Positions 17,676 through 28,044 of a stretch of 64,000 nucleotides of DNA are shown piece by piece. A program made the position numbers and the translations under genes. Where the stretch lies: the NCBI RefSeq assembly GCF_003602235.1, contig NZ_QZVS01000091.1, forward strand, positions 51,005 through 115,004. Direction: 5' to 3'. This DNA comes from Cryobacterium melibiosiphilum. Its GTDB lineage: Bacteria; Actinomycetota; Actinomycetes; Actinomycetales; Microbacteriaceae. Position 1 is the first letter of the stretch. Every line of letters starts with the position of its first letter. Below the pieces are notes generated by a model, which was not told where the DNA came from, searched no databases, and saw only the letters and a program-made list of their open reading frames with translations.

Positions 17676-18629
17676 ATGCACGACAGTCCCGCCGCGTCCA
17701 CCCCCTACGAAGTGCTCGGAGTGAGCCCGTCCGCCAGTGAAGACGAGCTACGACGGGCGTACCGCCAGATGCTGCGCCGCACGCACCCCGACGTCGGCGG
17801 CAGTGCTGCGCAGTTCCATGCCGTGCAGGTGGCCTGGGAACGCATCGGCAACCCGAAGGATCGTGCGGCCTACGACCGCGGCCGCTTCGACGGAACGGAT
17901 GCCTCAGCCAGCGGACACTCCTATTCGGCGTCGGCCGGGGCATCCGCTGCCCGCAGCCCGAGCAGTGCGAGTAACGCGTCGAGCATGAAAGCCCGGATGC
18001 ACGGCCACCCGGGTGGACAGGCCCGCCAGCGCTACCTGTCGTTGCTGCGCGAATGGGCCGGCCGCGGCACGACCGTCGACGACCCCTACGCTCCCGACCT
18101 GGTGCGCCGGGCACCACGCGAGATTCGGCACTACCTGGCCAAGGCCCTCGCCGAAGAGGCCACCGCGCAGCTGGTTTCCGGGCTCGGCATCGGTTTCACC
18201 GCCTGGCACGACGTGGACCCCGGCCGCGGCAGCGACAAGCTCGACCACGTGGTGCTCGGTCCGGCGGGCCTGTTCGGCATCCTCTCCGAAGACTGGGGCG
18301 GCGCCGTCGAGCTGAGACGCGGCGAACTGGTGGGGGAGTCCCTCGGCGAGACGACCCCGATGGACAACCTGCAGGCCAGCGCGAAGTCCCTGACCCGCAC
18401 CCTCAAGGTGCGGTTCACCGCGCTGATCGTGGTGCTGCCCGATGACGCCCTGCCGGAACCGCTCGTCGTGCCGGCGCGGGGCCGGCGCCCGACGACGCTC
18501 GCCGTGCCGCGCTCCCGCCTGATCGGGCTGCTGCGTAATGGCCTGCCCGGCATGGACCGGGGCAGCTTCGACAAGGTCTTCGACCTGCGCAGCCGCCTGC
18601 AGGAGGGTATCCGCTTCGTCGAGGGCTAG
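17676..18629 (+). CDS. J-domain protein with C-terminal NERD-like domain
   Basis: 317 residues. Residues about 9-70 form a J domain (PYEVLGVSPSASEDELRRAY; HPD in RTHPDVGG), which should stimulate DnaK ATPase. A Ser/Ala-rich linker follows to about 110. From about 150 the protein resembles a nuclease-related (NERD) domain: SDKLDHVVLGPAGLFGILSE corresponds to the usual DHVVVGPGGVFVIDTK. The usual lysine of that motif is missing, so nuclease activity is doubtful. It has none of the DnaJ zinc fingers, so it is a specialised co-chaperone rather than the housekeeping DnaJ (present at 28 kb). Confidence 0.8.
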   Translation: MHDSPAASTPYEVLGVSPSASEDELRRAYRQMLRRTHPDVGGSAAQFHAVQVAWERIGNPKDRAAYDRGRFDGTDASASGHSYSASAGASAARSPSSASNASSMKARMHGHPGGQARQRYLSLLREWAGRGTTVDDPYAPDLVRRAPREIRHYLAKALAEEATAQLVSGLGIGFTAWHDVDPGRGSDKLDHVVLGPAGLFGILSEDWGGAVELRRGELVGESLGETTPMDNLQASAKSLTRTLKVRFTALIVVLPDDALPEPLVVPARGRRPTTLAVPRSRLIGLLRNGLPGMDRGSFDKVFDLRSRLQEGIRFVEG

Positions 18630-18645
18630 CTCCTGACCCGCCGGG

Positions 18646-19521
18646 TCAGCGCAGGCCCAGCCGGTCGACCCAGTAGTCGAGAAAGCTCGCCCCGGCCTCG
18701 TCGTGGATCTGCTCACCCATGACGATCACCGGGTAGGGCTTATCGAGAATGCCATCGTCGGGGCGCACGTCGACGTGGCTCACGTCGTAGCCGGCCTCGT
18801 GCAGGTGGTCGGCCATGCGGTAGTCGCTGCGGGAATCGCCCACCGAGCGCCAAAGCGAGGGCAACCGGCCCGTTTCGGCGAAGAAGGCCAGGGCGCGCTC
18901 GGCGGCGTGGTTCTTGTCGAGGGTGACCGATTCGATGTCGGTGGAGATGATCGTCGGGTCGATGCGAAAGGGAACCAGCCCCGCGGCATCCGGTCGCTCA
19001 CGATCCTTCAGGCGCACGCCCACCCCGTGTGCGGCCAGAATCTCGAAGGCCTTCTCGTCGAAGGAACGCTGGGCGTCGAGGTAGGTCGCGGTGTCCACGT
19101 CGGTGCGCTGCTCGACCGAGATCATCGCCTGCTTGGTCTCGTCGAAGAACATCGTGTCGGCGAAGCGGTCGGCGACCAGCTGGCGCACGGCGGTGACCAC
19201 GGCCGGTGGCAGCGAGACGGATGCGTCCACCTCGACCTCGCCCATGCCCGCCGCGGTGATCGGGAACCAGACGGCGCCCTTCTCGCACACCCCGTAGATG
19301 CGGAACTTCTCCGGCAGCCCGGCGACGACGAGTGGGGCGACGACCTGCTCGCGAATGAACGCCGCGCTGCGCCCGGTGATGAAGGCGATCGGAACGTTGG
19401 CGGCGGCGAGCAGCAGCAGGTCCGTGATGATGCTCGGCGTGGCGATCGTGCGGGTGACGGGGCTCGCAATGGGCCCGTCCACATCAAGGAGCAGTCCCAG
19501 CGGGGAGTGAGTGTCAGGCAT
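18646..19521 (-). CDS. HAD-superfamily hydrolase (Cof/IIB-like)
   Basis: 291 residues. Motif I LLLDVDGPIASP holds the nucleophile aspartate near residue 13. FITGRSAAF supplies motif II, LDKNHAAERAL motif III and SVGDSRSDYRMAD motif IV. A cap domain lies between about 90 and 180. It is probably a phosphatase acting on a sugar phosphate or similar; the substrate is unknown. It converges on the J-domain gene. Confidence 0.87.
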   Translation of the reverse strand: MPDTHSPLGLLLDVDGPIASPVTRTIATPSIITDLLLLAAANVPIAFITGRSAAFIREQVVAPLVVAGLPEKFRIYGVCEKGAVWFPITAAGMGEVEVDASVSLPPAVVTAVRQLVADRFADTMFFDETKQAMISVEQRTDVDTATYLDAQRSFDEKAFEILAAHGVGVRLKDRERPDAAGLVPFRIDPTIISTDIESVTLDKNHAAERALAFFAETGRLPSLWRSVGDSRSDYRMADHLHEAGYDVSHVDVRPDDGILDKPYPVIVMGEQIHDEAGASFLDYWVDRLGLR

Positions 19522-19560
19522 CCCTCATTGTTCCATGACAGGGATTGTTCCCGGAGCCGT

Positions 19561-20139
19561 TCAGTCGTCCGTGACGAGCAGCTGGCCGCCGGATGACGCG
19601 TCGACCACGGTCGAGCGATTGCCGTGCAGCGTGACCTCACCGGTCGTGCTGCGCAGTTCCACGGGCCCTCGGGTGCCGCGGGCGTCGATCGCGCCGTTCG
19701 TGGTCGACAGGGTCAGCCGACCGGTCAGGCCACTGGCCCGGATCGGGCCGTTGTCGGTGGCGGCGGCCAGCGTGATGTCCTCCGGAACGGTGACCGTCAG
19801 GGTCAGGTCGCACCGGTTGAACCACTGGTTCACGCACCGGTCCACCGAGACGGTCGTCGTGCCCGCCACGGTTTCGGCGGTGACGACCGGGCGCTGGCCG
19901 AAGTAGGACCCGTGGGCGGAGACGTGCACCTGCCCGTCGGTGCTCGGGCCGAGGGTCACGGCCACGTTGCGCGCGTCGACGACGACGCCCAGGCCGGGCA
20001 GGAGGCGCTCAGAGGCGTCGAGGGAGGTGCCGCGAAAGGACGCCGCCACGAAGATGATGCTGCCCAGGATGATCGGCAGCAGAATGCTCAGGGTGACGAT
20101 CAATATGGCCTTGTGGGCGCGAGAGCGAGGTTGGTTCAT
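19561..20139 (-). CDS. Membrane-anchored DUF4097-like beta-repeat protein
   Basis: 192 residues. An N-terminal helix (about 11-33) anchors it in the membrane. The rest is a beta-solenoid of short repeats (DNGPIRASGLTGRLTLSTTN, GAIDARGTRGPVELRSTTGE), typical of the DUF4097/adhesin-like family. Two cysteines (RCVNQWFNRCD) probably form an extracellular disulfide. Function unknown. It is divergent from the small zinc-site protein at 20.2 kb. Confidence 0.75.
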   Translation of the reverse strand: MNQPRSRAHKAILIVTLSILLPIILGSIIFVAASFRGTSLDASERLLPGLGVVVDARNVAVTLGPSTDGQVHVSAHGSYFGQRPVVTAETVAGTTTVSVDRCVNQWFNRCDLTLTVTVPEDITLAAATDNGPIRASGLTGRLTLSTTNGAIDARGTRGPVELRSTTGEVTLHGNRSTVVDASSGGQLLVTDD

Positions 20140-20243
20140 AGATGCTTTCCAGGCGCCCCGCCTGGAAACACTGTACCCCGGCCGCGTGCACGCGGACCAG
20201 AGCGAACGCCTATCCTCGCCCGCGATGAATTATCCTGAGGGAG

Positions 20244-20609
20244 ATGATAACGCGACACGAAGTGGCCCTGCGCCTGGACATACCCCTCGAGATGGCCAAG
20301 CGCCACGACATTCCGTCGCGCATGGGGGAGGCCCAGTTCGCCAAGCTCGAGAGCGATCCGCCGGCCTGGCTGCTGCAGTCCCGCGCGAACCGCACCGGCA
20401 AGAAGCCGGTCTGGATTCAGCTCGAGTGCTCCATCTGCGGCGATACCGAGGCGGCACGCCCCAAGAAGTGGTGGCCGGAGTTCACCTATGTGAGCTGTTC
20501 GCACCACGGCGCCGACGAACTGCCCGAGGCGGAGTCGGGTCTCGGCCGCACCGAGTATGACGGTGTCGGCACCCACTTCATCGGCATCGTCGACGCCCCG
20601 CCGCAATAA
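20244..20609 (+). CDS. Small putative zinc-binding protein, unknown family
   Basis: 121 residues starting at an ATG preceded by GAGGGAG (CCTGAGGGAGATG). I do not recognise the family. CSICGD near residue 61 and CSHHG near residue 85 could give a Cys3His zinc site. The C-terminus (GVGTHFIGIVDAPPQ) is hydrophobic. The gene sits 29 bases ahead of the amidohydrolase and may be cotranscribed with it. Confidence 0.7.
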   Translation: MITRHEVALRLDIPLEMAKRHDIPSRMGEAQFAKLESDPPAWLLQSRANRTGKKPVWIQLECSICGDTEAARPKKWWPEFTYVSCSHHGADELPEAESGLGRTEYDGVGTHFIGIVDAPPQ

Positions 20610-20638
20610 CGCGCCGCTAGCCTGCCTAGGGTTGGAGC

Positions 20639-21880
20639 ATGACACTCGCACCGACATCCGCCCTGAAACCCGCACTGACCGCCATCATCAACGCCCGCGT
20701 CGTGCCCGTTCTCGGCGCTACGATCCCGAACGGCACCGTGCTCATTGAAGACGGTCGCATCGGCGCCATCGGCGCCGATCTCGCCGTTCCGGCCGGCGCG
20801 CACGTCATCGATGCGGCCGGCAAGTGGGTGCTGCCGGGCTTCATCGAAGCGCACGGGCACGTGGGCATCCATGAAGAGGCCAACGGATGGGCCGGCAACG
20901 ACACCAACGAAATGACCGGCCCGAACATGGCCGCGGTACGCGCGATCGACGCCGTCAACATCGACGATGAGGGCTTTCGTGACGCCCTGTCCGGTGGCGT
21001 CACCACCGTCGTGGTCAAGCCGGGGTCGGGCAACCCGATCGGTGGCCAGTCCGTCGCGATCAAGAGCTGGGGCGGCCGCACCATCGACGAGCAGGTCATC
21101 AGTGAGTCCGTCAGTATCAAGAGCGCCCTCGGCGAGAACCCGAAGCGGGTCTACGGCGACAAGAAGCAGACGCCGAGCACGCGTCTCGGGGTGAGCCTGA
21201 TCATCCGTCAGGCCTTCGTCGAGGCCCAGAACTACGTGCGGGCCCGCGACGCCGCCGAGGTGAAGGGTGAGCCCTTCACGCGGGACCTCGGCAAGGAAGC
21301 ACTCGGCCGGGTGCTGTCCGGCGAACTGGCGTGGGACCAGCACGTGCACCGTCACGACGACATCGCCACCGCCATCCGCCTCGCCGAAGAGTTCGGCTAT
21401 CGCCTCGTGATCAACCACGGCACCGAGGGCCACAAGATCGCCGACGTGCTCGCCGAGAAGAACATCCCGGTCATCTTCGGGCCGATGCTCACCGCCCGCA
21501 CCAAGGTGGAACTGCGCGACCGCGCCATCGGCAACCTCGCCGTGCTGGCCGCCGCGGGCGTGCGGGTCGCCATCACGACCGATCACCCCGTCGTGCCGGT
21601 GAACTTTCTCGTGCACCAGGCATCCTTCGCCGTGAAGGAAGGCCTGCCGGTACAGACCGCCCTCGAGGCCCTGACCGTGAACCCGGCCGCCATTCTCGGG
21701 CTCGACTCCCGGGTCGGGTCGCTCACCGTGGGCCTCGACGCCGACGTCGTGATCTGGTCGGGCGACCCCCTCGACCTCGCCTCCCGCGCCGAGCTCGTGC
21801 TCATCGACGGTGTCGAGGTGTACCGCTACGCCGACGGCTTCGGCCGGGTCGTCGAGCGCGCCACCCGCCTCAGCGCCTGA
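20639..21880 (+). CDS. Amidohydrolase (imidazolonepropionase-like)
   Basis: 413 residues. Typical amidohydrolase start (NARVVPVLGATIPNGTVLIE), metal-binding HGHVGIHEE at about residue 79, ALSGGVTTVVV, then WDQHVHRHDD and NHGTEGHK with two further metal histidines, and ITTDHPVVPVNF with the catalytic aspartate. The last 60 residues (NPAAILGLDSRVGSLTVGLD) form the composite beta domain. Substrate unknown; related enzymes hydrolyse cyclic amides and dipeptides. It ends 110 bases before lepA. Confidence 0.88.
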   Translation: MTLAPTSALKPALTAIINARVVPVLGATIPNGTVLIEDGRIGAIGADLAVPAGAHVIDAAGKWVLPGFIEAHGHVGIHEEANGWAGNDTNEMTGPNMAAVRAIDAVNIDDEGFRDALSGGVTTVVVKPGSGNPIGGQSVAIKSWGGRTIDEQVISESVSIKSALGENPKRVYGDKKQTPSTRLGVSLIIRQAFVEAQNYVRARDAAEVKGEPFTRDLGKEALGRVLSGELAWDQHVHRHDDIATAIRLAEEFGYRLVINHGTEGHKIADVLAEKNIPVIFGPMLTARTKVELRDRAIGNLAVLAAAGVRVAITTDHPVVPVNFLVHQASFAVKEGLPVQTALEALTVNPAAILGLDSRVGSLTVGLDADVVIWSGDPLDLASRAELVLIDGVEVYRYADGFGRVVERATRLSA

Positions 21881-21990
21881 CCCCGGCCACTGGCACCATC
21901 TGCGCCCACTCGTGAGCGAGATACCCGCGGCGTGCGGCGAACACCCGGGCGACGGCCAACGCGCACGAAGCATGGAAGAATGGACAAACT

Positions 21991-23844
<1,854 letters not shown>

Positions 23845-23848
23845 CCTC

Positions 23849-24496
23849 ATGCGTCGCTCCACCTTCACCGAATCGGCCGTGACCTACGGCGCGATCGGGG
23901 GCACCCTCGCCCCCGACCTGATGACGTACCCGCCCAAGGGCTACCGTCCGATCGAGGTCGAAGTGCGCCTCGGCAGCGGCGACGAACGCTTTCAGGCCGC
24001 GACCAAGCTGCTCATGACGTGGGGCGTGCAGCGGGGGAGCGGCATGACCGTCACCGACCTCGGCACCGGCACCGGTGTGCAGTACACCGGGGTCGAGTTC
24101 GGCGCCGACGGGGCACCGAAGACGGATGCCCTCAAGACCGTCGCCGAGGACACCTTCGCCGACGACGGCACCCCCTACATCGTCAACGGCATGACCGCCG
24201 AGCTCAGCTTCCCGGTGGGGCCCCTCACCGTGAAGGCGCCCATACGGGTCGTGTATGTGATCGATGAGCCCACCCGCGTGGGCTTCGCCTACGGCACCAT
24301 GGCGGGGCATCCGGAGAGCGGCGAAGAATCCTTCATCGTCGACAAGCGTGACGACGATTCGGTCTGGCTGTCGATCCGTGCCTTCTCGCGCCCGAGCACC
24401 TGGAAATACCGGCTGGTGTGGCCGTTCCTGCGCCTGCAGCAGAACCGCTTCACGAAGCGGTACCTCAAGGCCCTGCACCCCGTCGGGGCGCTCTAA
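23849..24496 (+). CDS. DUF1990 family protein
   Basis: 215 residues. Matches the DUF1990 family (SAVTYGAIGGTLAPD, YPPKGYRPIEVEVRLGSGD, VYVIDEPTRVGFAYGTMAGH, GEESFIVDKRDDDSVWLSIR, FSRPSTWKYRLVWPFLRLQQ). The family often forms a single SRPBCC-like domain of unknown function and is commonly found between lepA and hemW in this group. It starts 4 bases after the lepA stop. Confidence 0.85.
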   Translation: MRRSTFTESAVTYGAIGGTLAPDLMTYPPKGYRPIEVEVRLGSGDERFQAATKLLMTWGVQRGSGMTVTDLGTGTGVQYTGVEFGADGAPKTDALKTVAEDTFADDGTPYIVNGMTAELSFPVGPLTVKAPIRVVYVIDEPTRVGFAYGTMAGHPESGEESFIVDKRDDDSVWLSIRAFSRPSTWKYRLVWPFLRLQQNRFTKRYLKALHPVGAL

Positions 24497-24500
24497 AGCC

Positions 24501-25727
24501 GTGGCCGGTCCGCATCCCCTCGGCGACCCCGCCCCGCTCGACGGGCTGTTGCCGGCATCCGCCGCCGTCGACGCCGGAGACCGCGAGTTCAGCGTCTACC
24601 TGCACGTGCCCTTCTGCCGGGTGCGGTGCGGCTACTGCGACTTCAACACCTACACCGCGACCGAACTGCGCGGTGTGAAGCAGAGCGACTACGCGAGCCA
24701 GGCCGTGCTCGAGGTCGAGTCCGCCGGGCGCGTGCTCATCGAGTCCGGCGTTCCCGCCCGCCCGGTCTCGACCGTATTCTTCGGCGGCGGCACACCAACC
24801 CTGCTGCCGGTCGGGGACCTCACCCGCATGCTGCACGCCGTTCGTGACCAGTGGGGTTTCGTGCCCGGCGCCGAGATCACGACCGAGGCGAACCCGGACT
24901 CCGTCGACGCCGCCTACCTGCAGGGCCTTGCCGACGCCGGCTTCACCCGGGTGTCGTTCGGCATGCAGTCCGCCGTGCCGCGCGTGCTCGCGACCCTCGA
25001 GCGCACCCACGATCCCGAGCGGGTTCCGCTCGTCGTGCAGTGGGCCCGCGATGCCGGCCTCGACGTCAGCCTCGACCTGATCTACGGCACCCCGGGGGAG
25101 ACCGTCGCCGACTGGCGCACCAGCCTCGAGTACGCCATCAATCAGGCCCCCGACCACATCAGCACCTATTCGCTCATCGTCGAAGAGGGCACCAAACTCG
25201 CCCGCCAGATTCGCCGCGGCGACGTGGCCGCGATCGACGACGACACCCAGGCCGAGTTCTACGAACTCGCCGACGAACTACTCGGCGCCGCCGGGTTCCA
25301 CTGGTACGAGGTCAGCAACTGGGCGACGGATGTCTCCCACGAGTCCCGGCACAACCTCGCCTACTGGCGCAGTCACGACTGGTGGGGAGTGGGCCCGGGC
25401 GCGCACAGCCACGTCGGCGGTGTGCGCTGGTGGAACGCCAAGCACCCCGCGGCCTACGCCGAACGGGTGCTCGCCGGGCATTCCCCGGCGGTCGGCCGGG
25501 AAACCCTCGACGCCGAAACCCGCGAGGTGGAACGGGTGCTGCTGCTCAGCCGCATCCGCACCGGCATCCCGATCGCGTCGCTTACGGAGCACGGCCGGCA
25601 CGAGATCGCCGGCCTGATCGCCGACGAACTCGTGAACGCGCGGGCCGCCATCCACGGCGACCTGGAGCTGACCCTGCGCGGCCGGCTGCTCGCCGACGCG
25701 GTCGTGCGCCGCATCCTGCCGGACTAG
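24501..25727 (+). CDS. hemW: Radical SAM heme chaperone HemW
   Basis: 408 residues from the GTG at 24501, 4 bases after the previous stop. The radical SAM cluster motif CRVRCGYC (C39, C43, C46) follows SVYLHVPF. VFFGGGTPTLL, FGMQSAVPRVL and LIYGTPGETVADW are HemW/HemN-like segments. It lacks the extra N-terminal cysteine of true coproporphyrinogen dehydrogenase HemN. HemW transfers heme to target proteins and does not itself oxidise coproporphyrinogen. A longer frame opens upstream inside DUF1990 but has no family similarity. Confidence 0.93.
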   Translation: MAGPHPLGDPAPLDGLLPASAAVDAGDREFSVYLHVPFCRVRCGYCDFNTYTATELRGVKQSDYASQAVLEVESAGRVLIESGVPARPVSTVFFGGGTPTLLPVGDLTRMLHAVRDQWGFVPGAEITTEANPDSVDAAYLQGLADAGFTRVSFGMQSAVPRVLATLERTHDPERVPLVVQWARDAGLDVSLDLIYGTPGETVADWRTSLEYAINQAPDHISTYSLIVEEGTKLARQIRRGDVAAIDDDTQAEFYELADELLGAAGFHWYEVSNWATDVSHESRHNLAYWRSHDWWGVGPGAHSHVGGVRWWNAKHPAAYAERVLAGHSPAVGRETLDAETREVERVLLLSRIRTGIPIASLTEHGRHEIAGLIADELVNARAAIHGDLELTLRGRLLADAVVRRILPD

Positions 25728-25787
25728 CGGCGGGTCCCACCTGTCGGGGTGCGGAGTGGCCGGGCTTGGACTAGCTCAGGGCCTGGA

Positions 25788-26198
25788 CTAGCTCAGGAAC
25801 TTGATGGTGAGCGGGTAGCTGTAGAACTGGCCGCGGTTGGCGGCGAGGGCGGCAATGATGCTGAAGATGATGTTGAGGATCCAGACGGCGAACAACACGA
25901 TGAACCCGATGAAGATGGCGGTCAGGGCCGAGCCCACGACGGTGGCGATCAGCACGGTGATCTGAAAGTTCAGGGCCGTCATCGTGTGCGAGCGGATGAA
26001 CGGGCCGCGGTCCTTGAGGACGAGGTAGCCGATCAGGGATGGCAGGAAGAGCCCGAAGACGCCGCCGACGTGGATGAGGGTCGCCCACATCTTTTCGTCG
26101 GACGGGTTCATCGGTGTCACCGGAGCTGCGCCGTACATCGGCGGCTGCGGGGGCATCGGCGGGGTCGGCGGGCCAGTGGGCGGGGGAGTCGTAGACAT
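25788..26198 (-). CDS. DUF4870 family membrane protein (copy 1)
   Basis: 136 residues. A Pro/Met-rich N-terminus (PPPTGPPTPPMPPQPPM) precedes the DUF4870 core with WATLIHVGGVFGLFLPSLIG, LKDRGPFIRSHTMTALNFQI, a long hydrophobic pair of helices and a terminal FYSYPLTIKFLS. Function unknown. A paralogue lies 62 bases upstream in the same orientation. A 17-base direct duplication covers its stop codon. Confidence 0.85.
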   Translation of the reverse strand: MSTTPPPTGPPTPPMPPQPPMYGAAPVTPMNPSDEKMWATLIHVGGVFGLFLPSLIGYLVLKDRGPFIRSHTMTALNFQITVLIATVVGSALTAIFIGFIVLFAVWILNIIFSIIAALAANRGQFYSYPLTIKFLS

Positions 26199-26260
26199 GC
26201 ACCCAGAATAGCCGCCGCGCGTGCGCGGCGGCCGTCGCGGAGCATCCGCTTATCGGATGC

Positions 26261-26722
26261 CTATTTGATCAGGCGCAGCGCGAACGGGTAGCGATAGTTG
26301 CGGCCCTCTTTCGCGGCCAGGAAGCCCATCACCGAAAAGATGGCGCTGAGAATCCAGATGACCGTGAACAGCCAACTCAGCAGGCCGAATGTGACGACGG
26401 TGAGCACGGTCGCGGCGACGTAGCCGATCAGAACCGTGATCTGAAAGTTCAGCGCCTCTTTGCCCTCGGCGTCGGTGAACCGGCCGCGGTCCTTGAAGAC
26501 GATCCAGATGATGAGGGCCGGCACGAAACCGAGCAGGCCGCCCAGGTGGGCGTAGGACCCCCACTCGATGTCCTTCGCGGGGGTCAGCCCGGCGGCGGCC
26601 GGTGCGGACGGATATTGCGGCTGGTACGGCGGCTGCGGCGGCCGACCAGACAGATTCGGGTCATTCGGGTTCTGTGCGTTCGGGTTCTGTGCGTTCGGGT
26701 TTTGGGCGTTCGAGTCGCTCAT
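26261..26722 (-). CDS. DUF4870 family membrane protein (copy 2)
   Basis: 153 residues from the ATG at 26722, preceded by GGAAGGACC. The N-terminus has NAQNP three times, followed by a Pro/Tyr/Gln-rich linker to about residue 45. The DUF4870 core has WGSYAHLGGLLGF, FKDRGRFTDAEGKEALNFQI, two long helices and ends NYRYPFALRLIK. It is clearly a paralogue of the downstream gene. The promoter region abuts the CIRCE element of hrcA, but on the other strand. Confidence 0.85.
   Translation of the reverse strand: MSDSNAQNPNAQNPNAQNPNDPNLSGRPPQPPYQPQYPSAPAAAGLTPAKDIEWGSYAHLGGLLGFVPALIIWIVFKDRGRFTDAEGKEALNFQITVLIGYVAATVLTVVTFGLLSWLFTVIWILSAIFSVMGFLAAKEGRNYRYPFALRLIK
26666..26710. repeat. Three 15-base tandem repeats coding the NAQNP motif
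   Basis: The unit CGGGTTCTGTGCGTT occurs at 26666 and 26681, with a changed third copy at 26696, inside the 5' end of the second DUF4870 gene. It is in frame and encodes repeated Asn-Ala-Gln-Asn-Pro. Confidence 0.85.
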
Positions 26723-26837
26723 CAGGGTCCTTCCAGCGAATGGTGGACAAGCGTGTAGCGGGCTGAGGCCTGCAGACCTAACGGTACGCGCCGTGTTGGC
26801 GGGCGGCAATGGGTACATCCAGCCAGCCGCGATATGA

Positions 26838-26864
26838 TTGGCACTCATTCATCGCGAGTGCCAG
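26838..26864 (+). promoter_or_regulatory. CIRCE element controlling hrcA-dnaJ
   Basis: TTGGCACTC, then exactly 9 bases, then GAGTGCCAG, matching the CIRCE consensus TTAGCACTC-N9-GAGTGCTAA at 14 of 18 arm positions. It lies 67 bases upstream of the hrcA GTG. HrcA binding here represses the operon until heat shock removes it, so the operon is autoregulated. Confidence 0.93.
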
Positions 26865-26931
26865 CGCGCCCGAACTCCTGCGCACCCGCATCATCCGCAT
26901 CACCCGTAGCCAGCCTGAGGAGGCGATTGTC

Positions 26932-28002
26932 GTGGTATCCGATCGTGGCCTCGACGTTCTCCGTGTCATCGTGCAGGACTACGTCGCCTCCCGCGAACCC
27001 GTCGGGTCGAAGTCCATCGTCGATCGGCACGCCTTCGGGGTCTCCGCCGCGACGATCCGCAACGACATGGCACTGCTCGAAGAAGAAGAGCTCATCGCGG
27101 CCCCGCACACGTCCTCAGGTCGTATCCCGACCGACAAGGGCTACCGCGTCTTCGTCGACCACCTCGCCGACCTGCGCCCGCTGACGCCGGCCCAGCGCCA
27201 AGCCATCGAGACCTTCCTCGGGCACTCCGGCGACCTCGACGACGTGCTGGCCCGCAGCGTGCGCCTGCTCTCCCAGCTGACCCACCAGGTCGCCCTCGTG
27301 CAGTACCCGTCGCTGTCGCGGGCGAAGGTGCGCCACATCGAGTTCGTGCTGCTCGGAACCAGCGACGGCAGCGCCGAATCCACCGGGCCGGTGCAGACCC
27401 GCATCCTCTCGGTGCTGATCACCGATTCCGGCGGTGTCGAGCAGCGCGTGGTCGACCTCCCCGGTCGCATCGACGAAATCACGCTCGGCGAGCTGCGCGC
27501 CCGGTTCAACACCGCCGCGGTCGGCCTGAGCATGGGCGAAGCCGCCACTGCCCTGGCCGCCTTCGTCTGGATCGGCAGCCCCGAGCTGACGGATGCCGTG
27601 CACCTGATCACCGCGACGCTCGGCGAGCAGGTGGGCGCGAACCGGCAGGACAAACTGGTCATGGCCGGGGCCGCCAACCTGGTGCGCACCGAGGAAGACT
27701 TTCAGGGCAGCGTCTACCCGGTGCTCGAAGCCATCGAGGAGCAGGTGGTGCTGCTGCGCCTGTTCGGCGAAATGGCCACCGACCAGCGGGTGTCCGGCAG
27801 CCGCGGCGTGTCGGTGAGCATCGGGCGCGAGAATGCCCCGTTCGGCCTCGCCGAGACATCCGTTCTCTCCAGCGGCTACACCTCGCACGGCAACCTCGCC
27901 CGCCTCGGCGTGCTCGGCCCCACGCGCATGGACTATTCCAACAACATGGCCGCGGTTCGCGCCGTGGCCCGCTATCTTTCCCGCCTTCTGGGCGAGAACT
28001 AA
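26932..28002 (+). CDS. hrcA: Heat-inducible transcription repressor HrcA
   Basis: 356 residues from the GTG at 26932, with GAGGAGG 8 bases upstream. The N-terminal winged HTH reads LDVLRVIVQDYVASREPVGS and GVSAATIRNDMALLEEEELI. A GAF-like dimerisation region follows, and the C-terminal SSGYTSHGNLARLGVLGPTR and MDYSNNMAAVRAVARYLSRL are HrcA signatures. An in-frame ATG at 26809 would place the CIRCE site inside the gene and was rejected. It precedes dnaJ by 42 bases. Confidence 0.96.
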   Translation: MVSDRGLDVLRVIVQDYVASREPVGSKSIVDRHAFGVSAATIRNDMALLEEEELIAAPHTSSGRIPTDKGYRVFVDHLADLRPLTPAQRQAIETFLGHSGDLDDVLARSVRLLSQLTHQVALVQYPSLSRAKVRHIEFVLLGTSDGSAESTGPVQTRILSVLITDSGGVEQRVVDLPGRIDEITLGELRARFNTAAVGLSMGEAATALAAFVWIGSPELTDAVHLITATLGEQVGANRQDKLVMAGAANLVRTEEDFQGSVYPVLEAIEEQVVLLRLFGEMATDQRVSGSRGVSVSIGRENAPFGLAETSVLSSGYTSHGNLARLGVLGPTRMDYSNNMAAVRAVARYLSRLLGEN

Positions 28003-28044
28003 TCGACCGACACGACATCACCATCTATTCAAGGAGAGCCACCT

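Noticed and set aside
20486-21973. Minus-strand ORF of 495 codons opposite the amidohydrolase
   Set aside because: Antisense shadow of the amidohydrolase gene, without motif.
26809-26931. Upstream ATG of hrcA at 26809
   Set aside because: It would put the CIRCE operator inside the coding region; the GTG at 26932 has an ideal GAGGAGG site.
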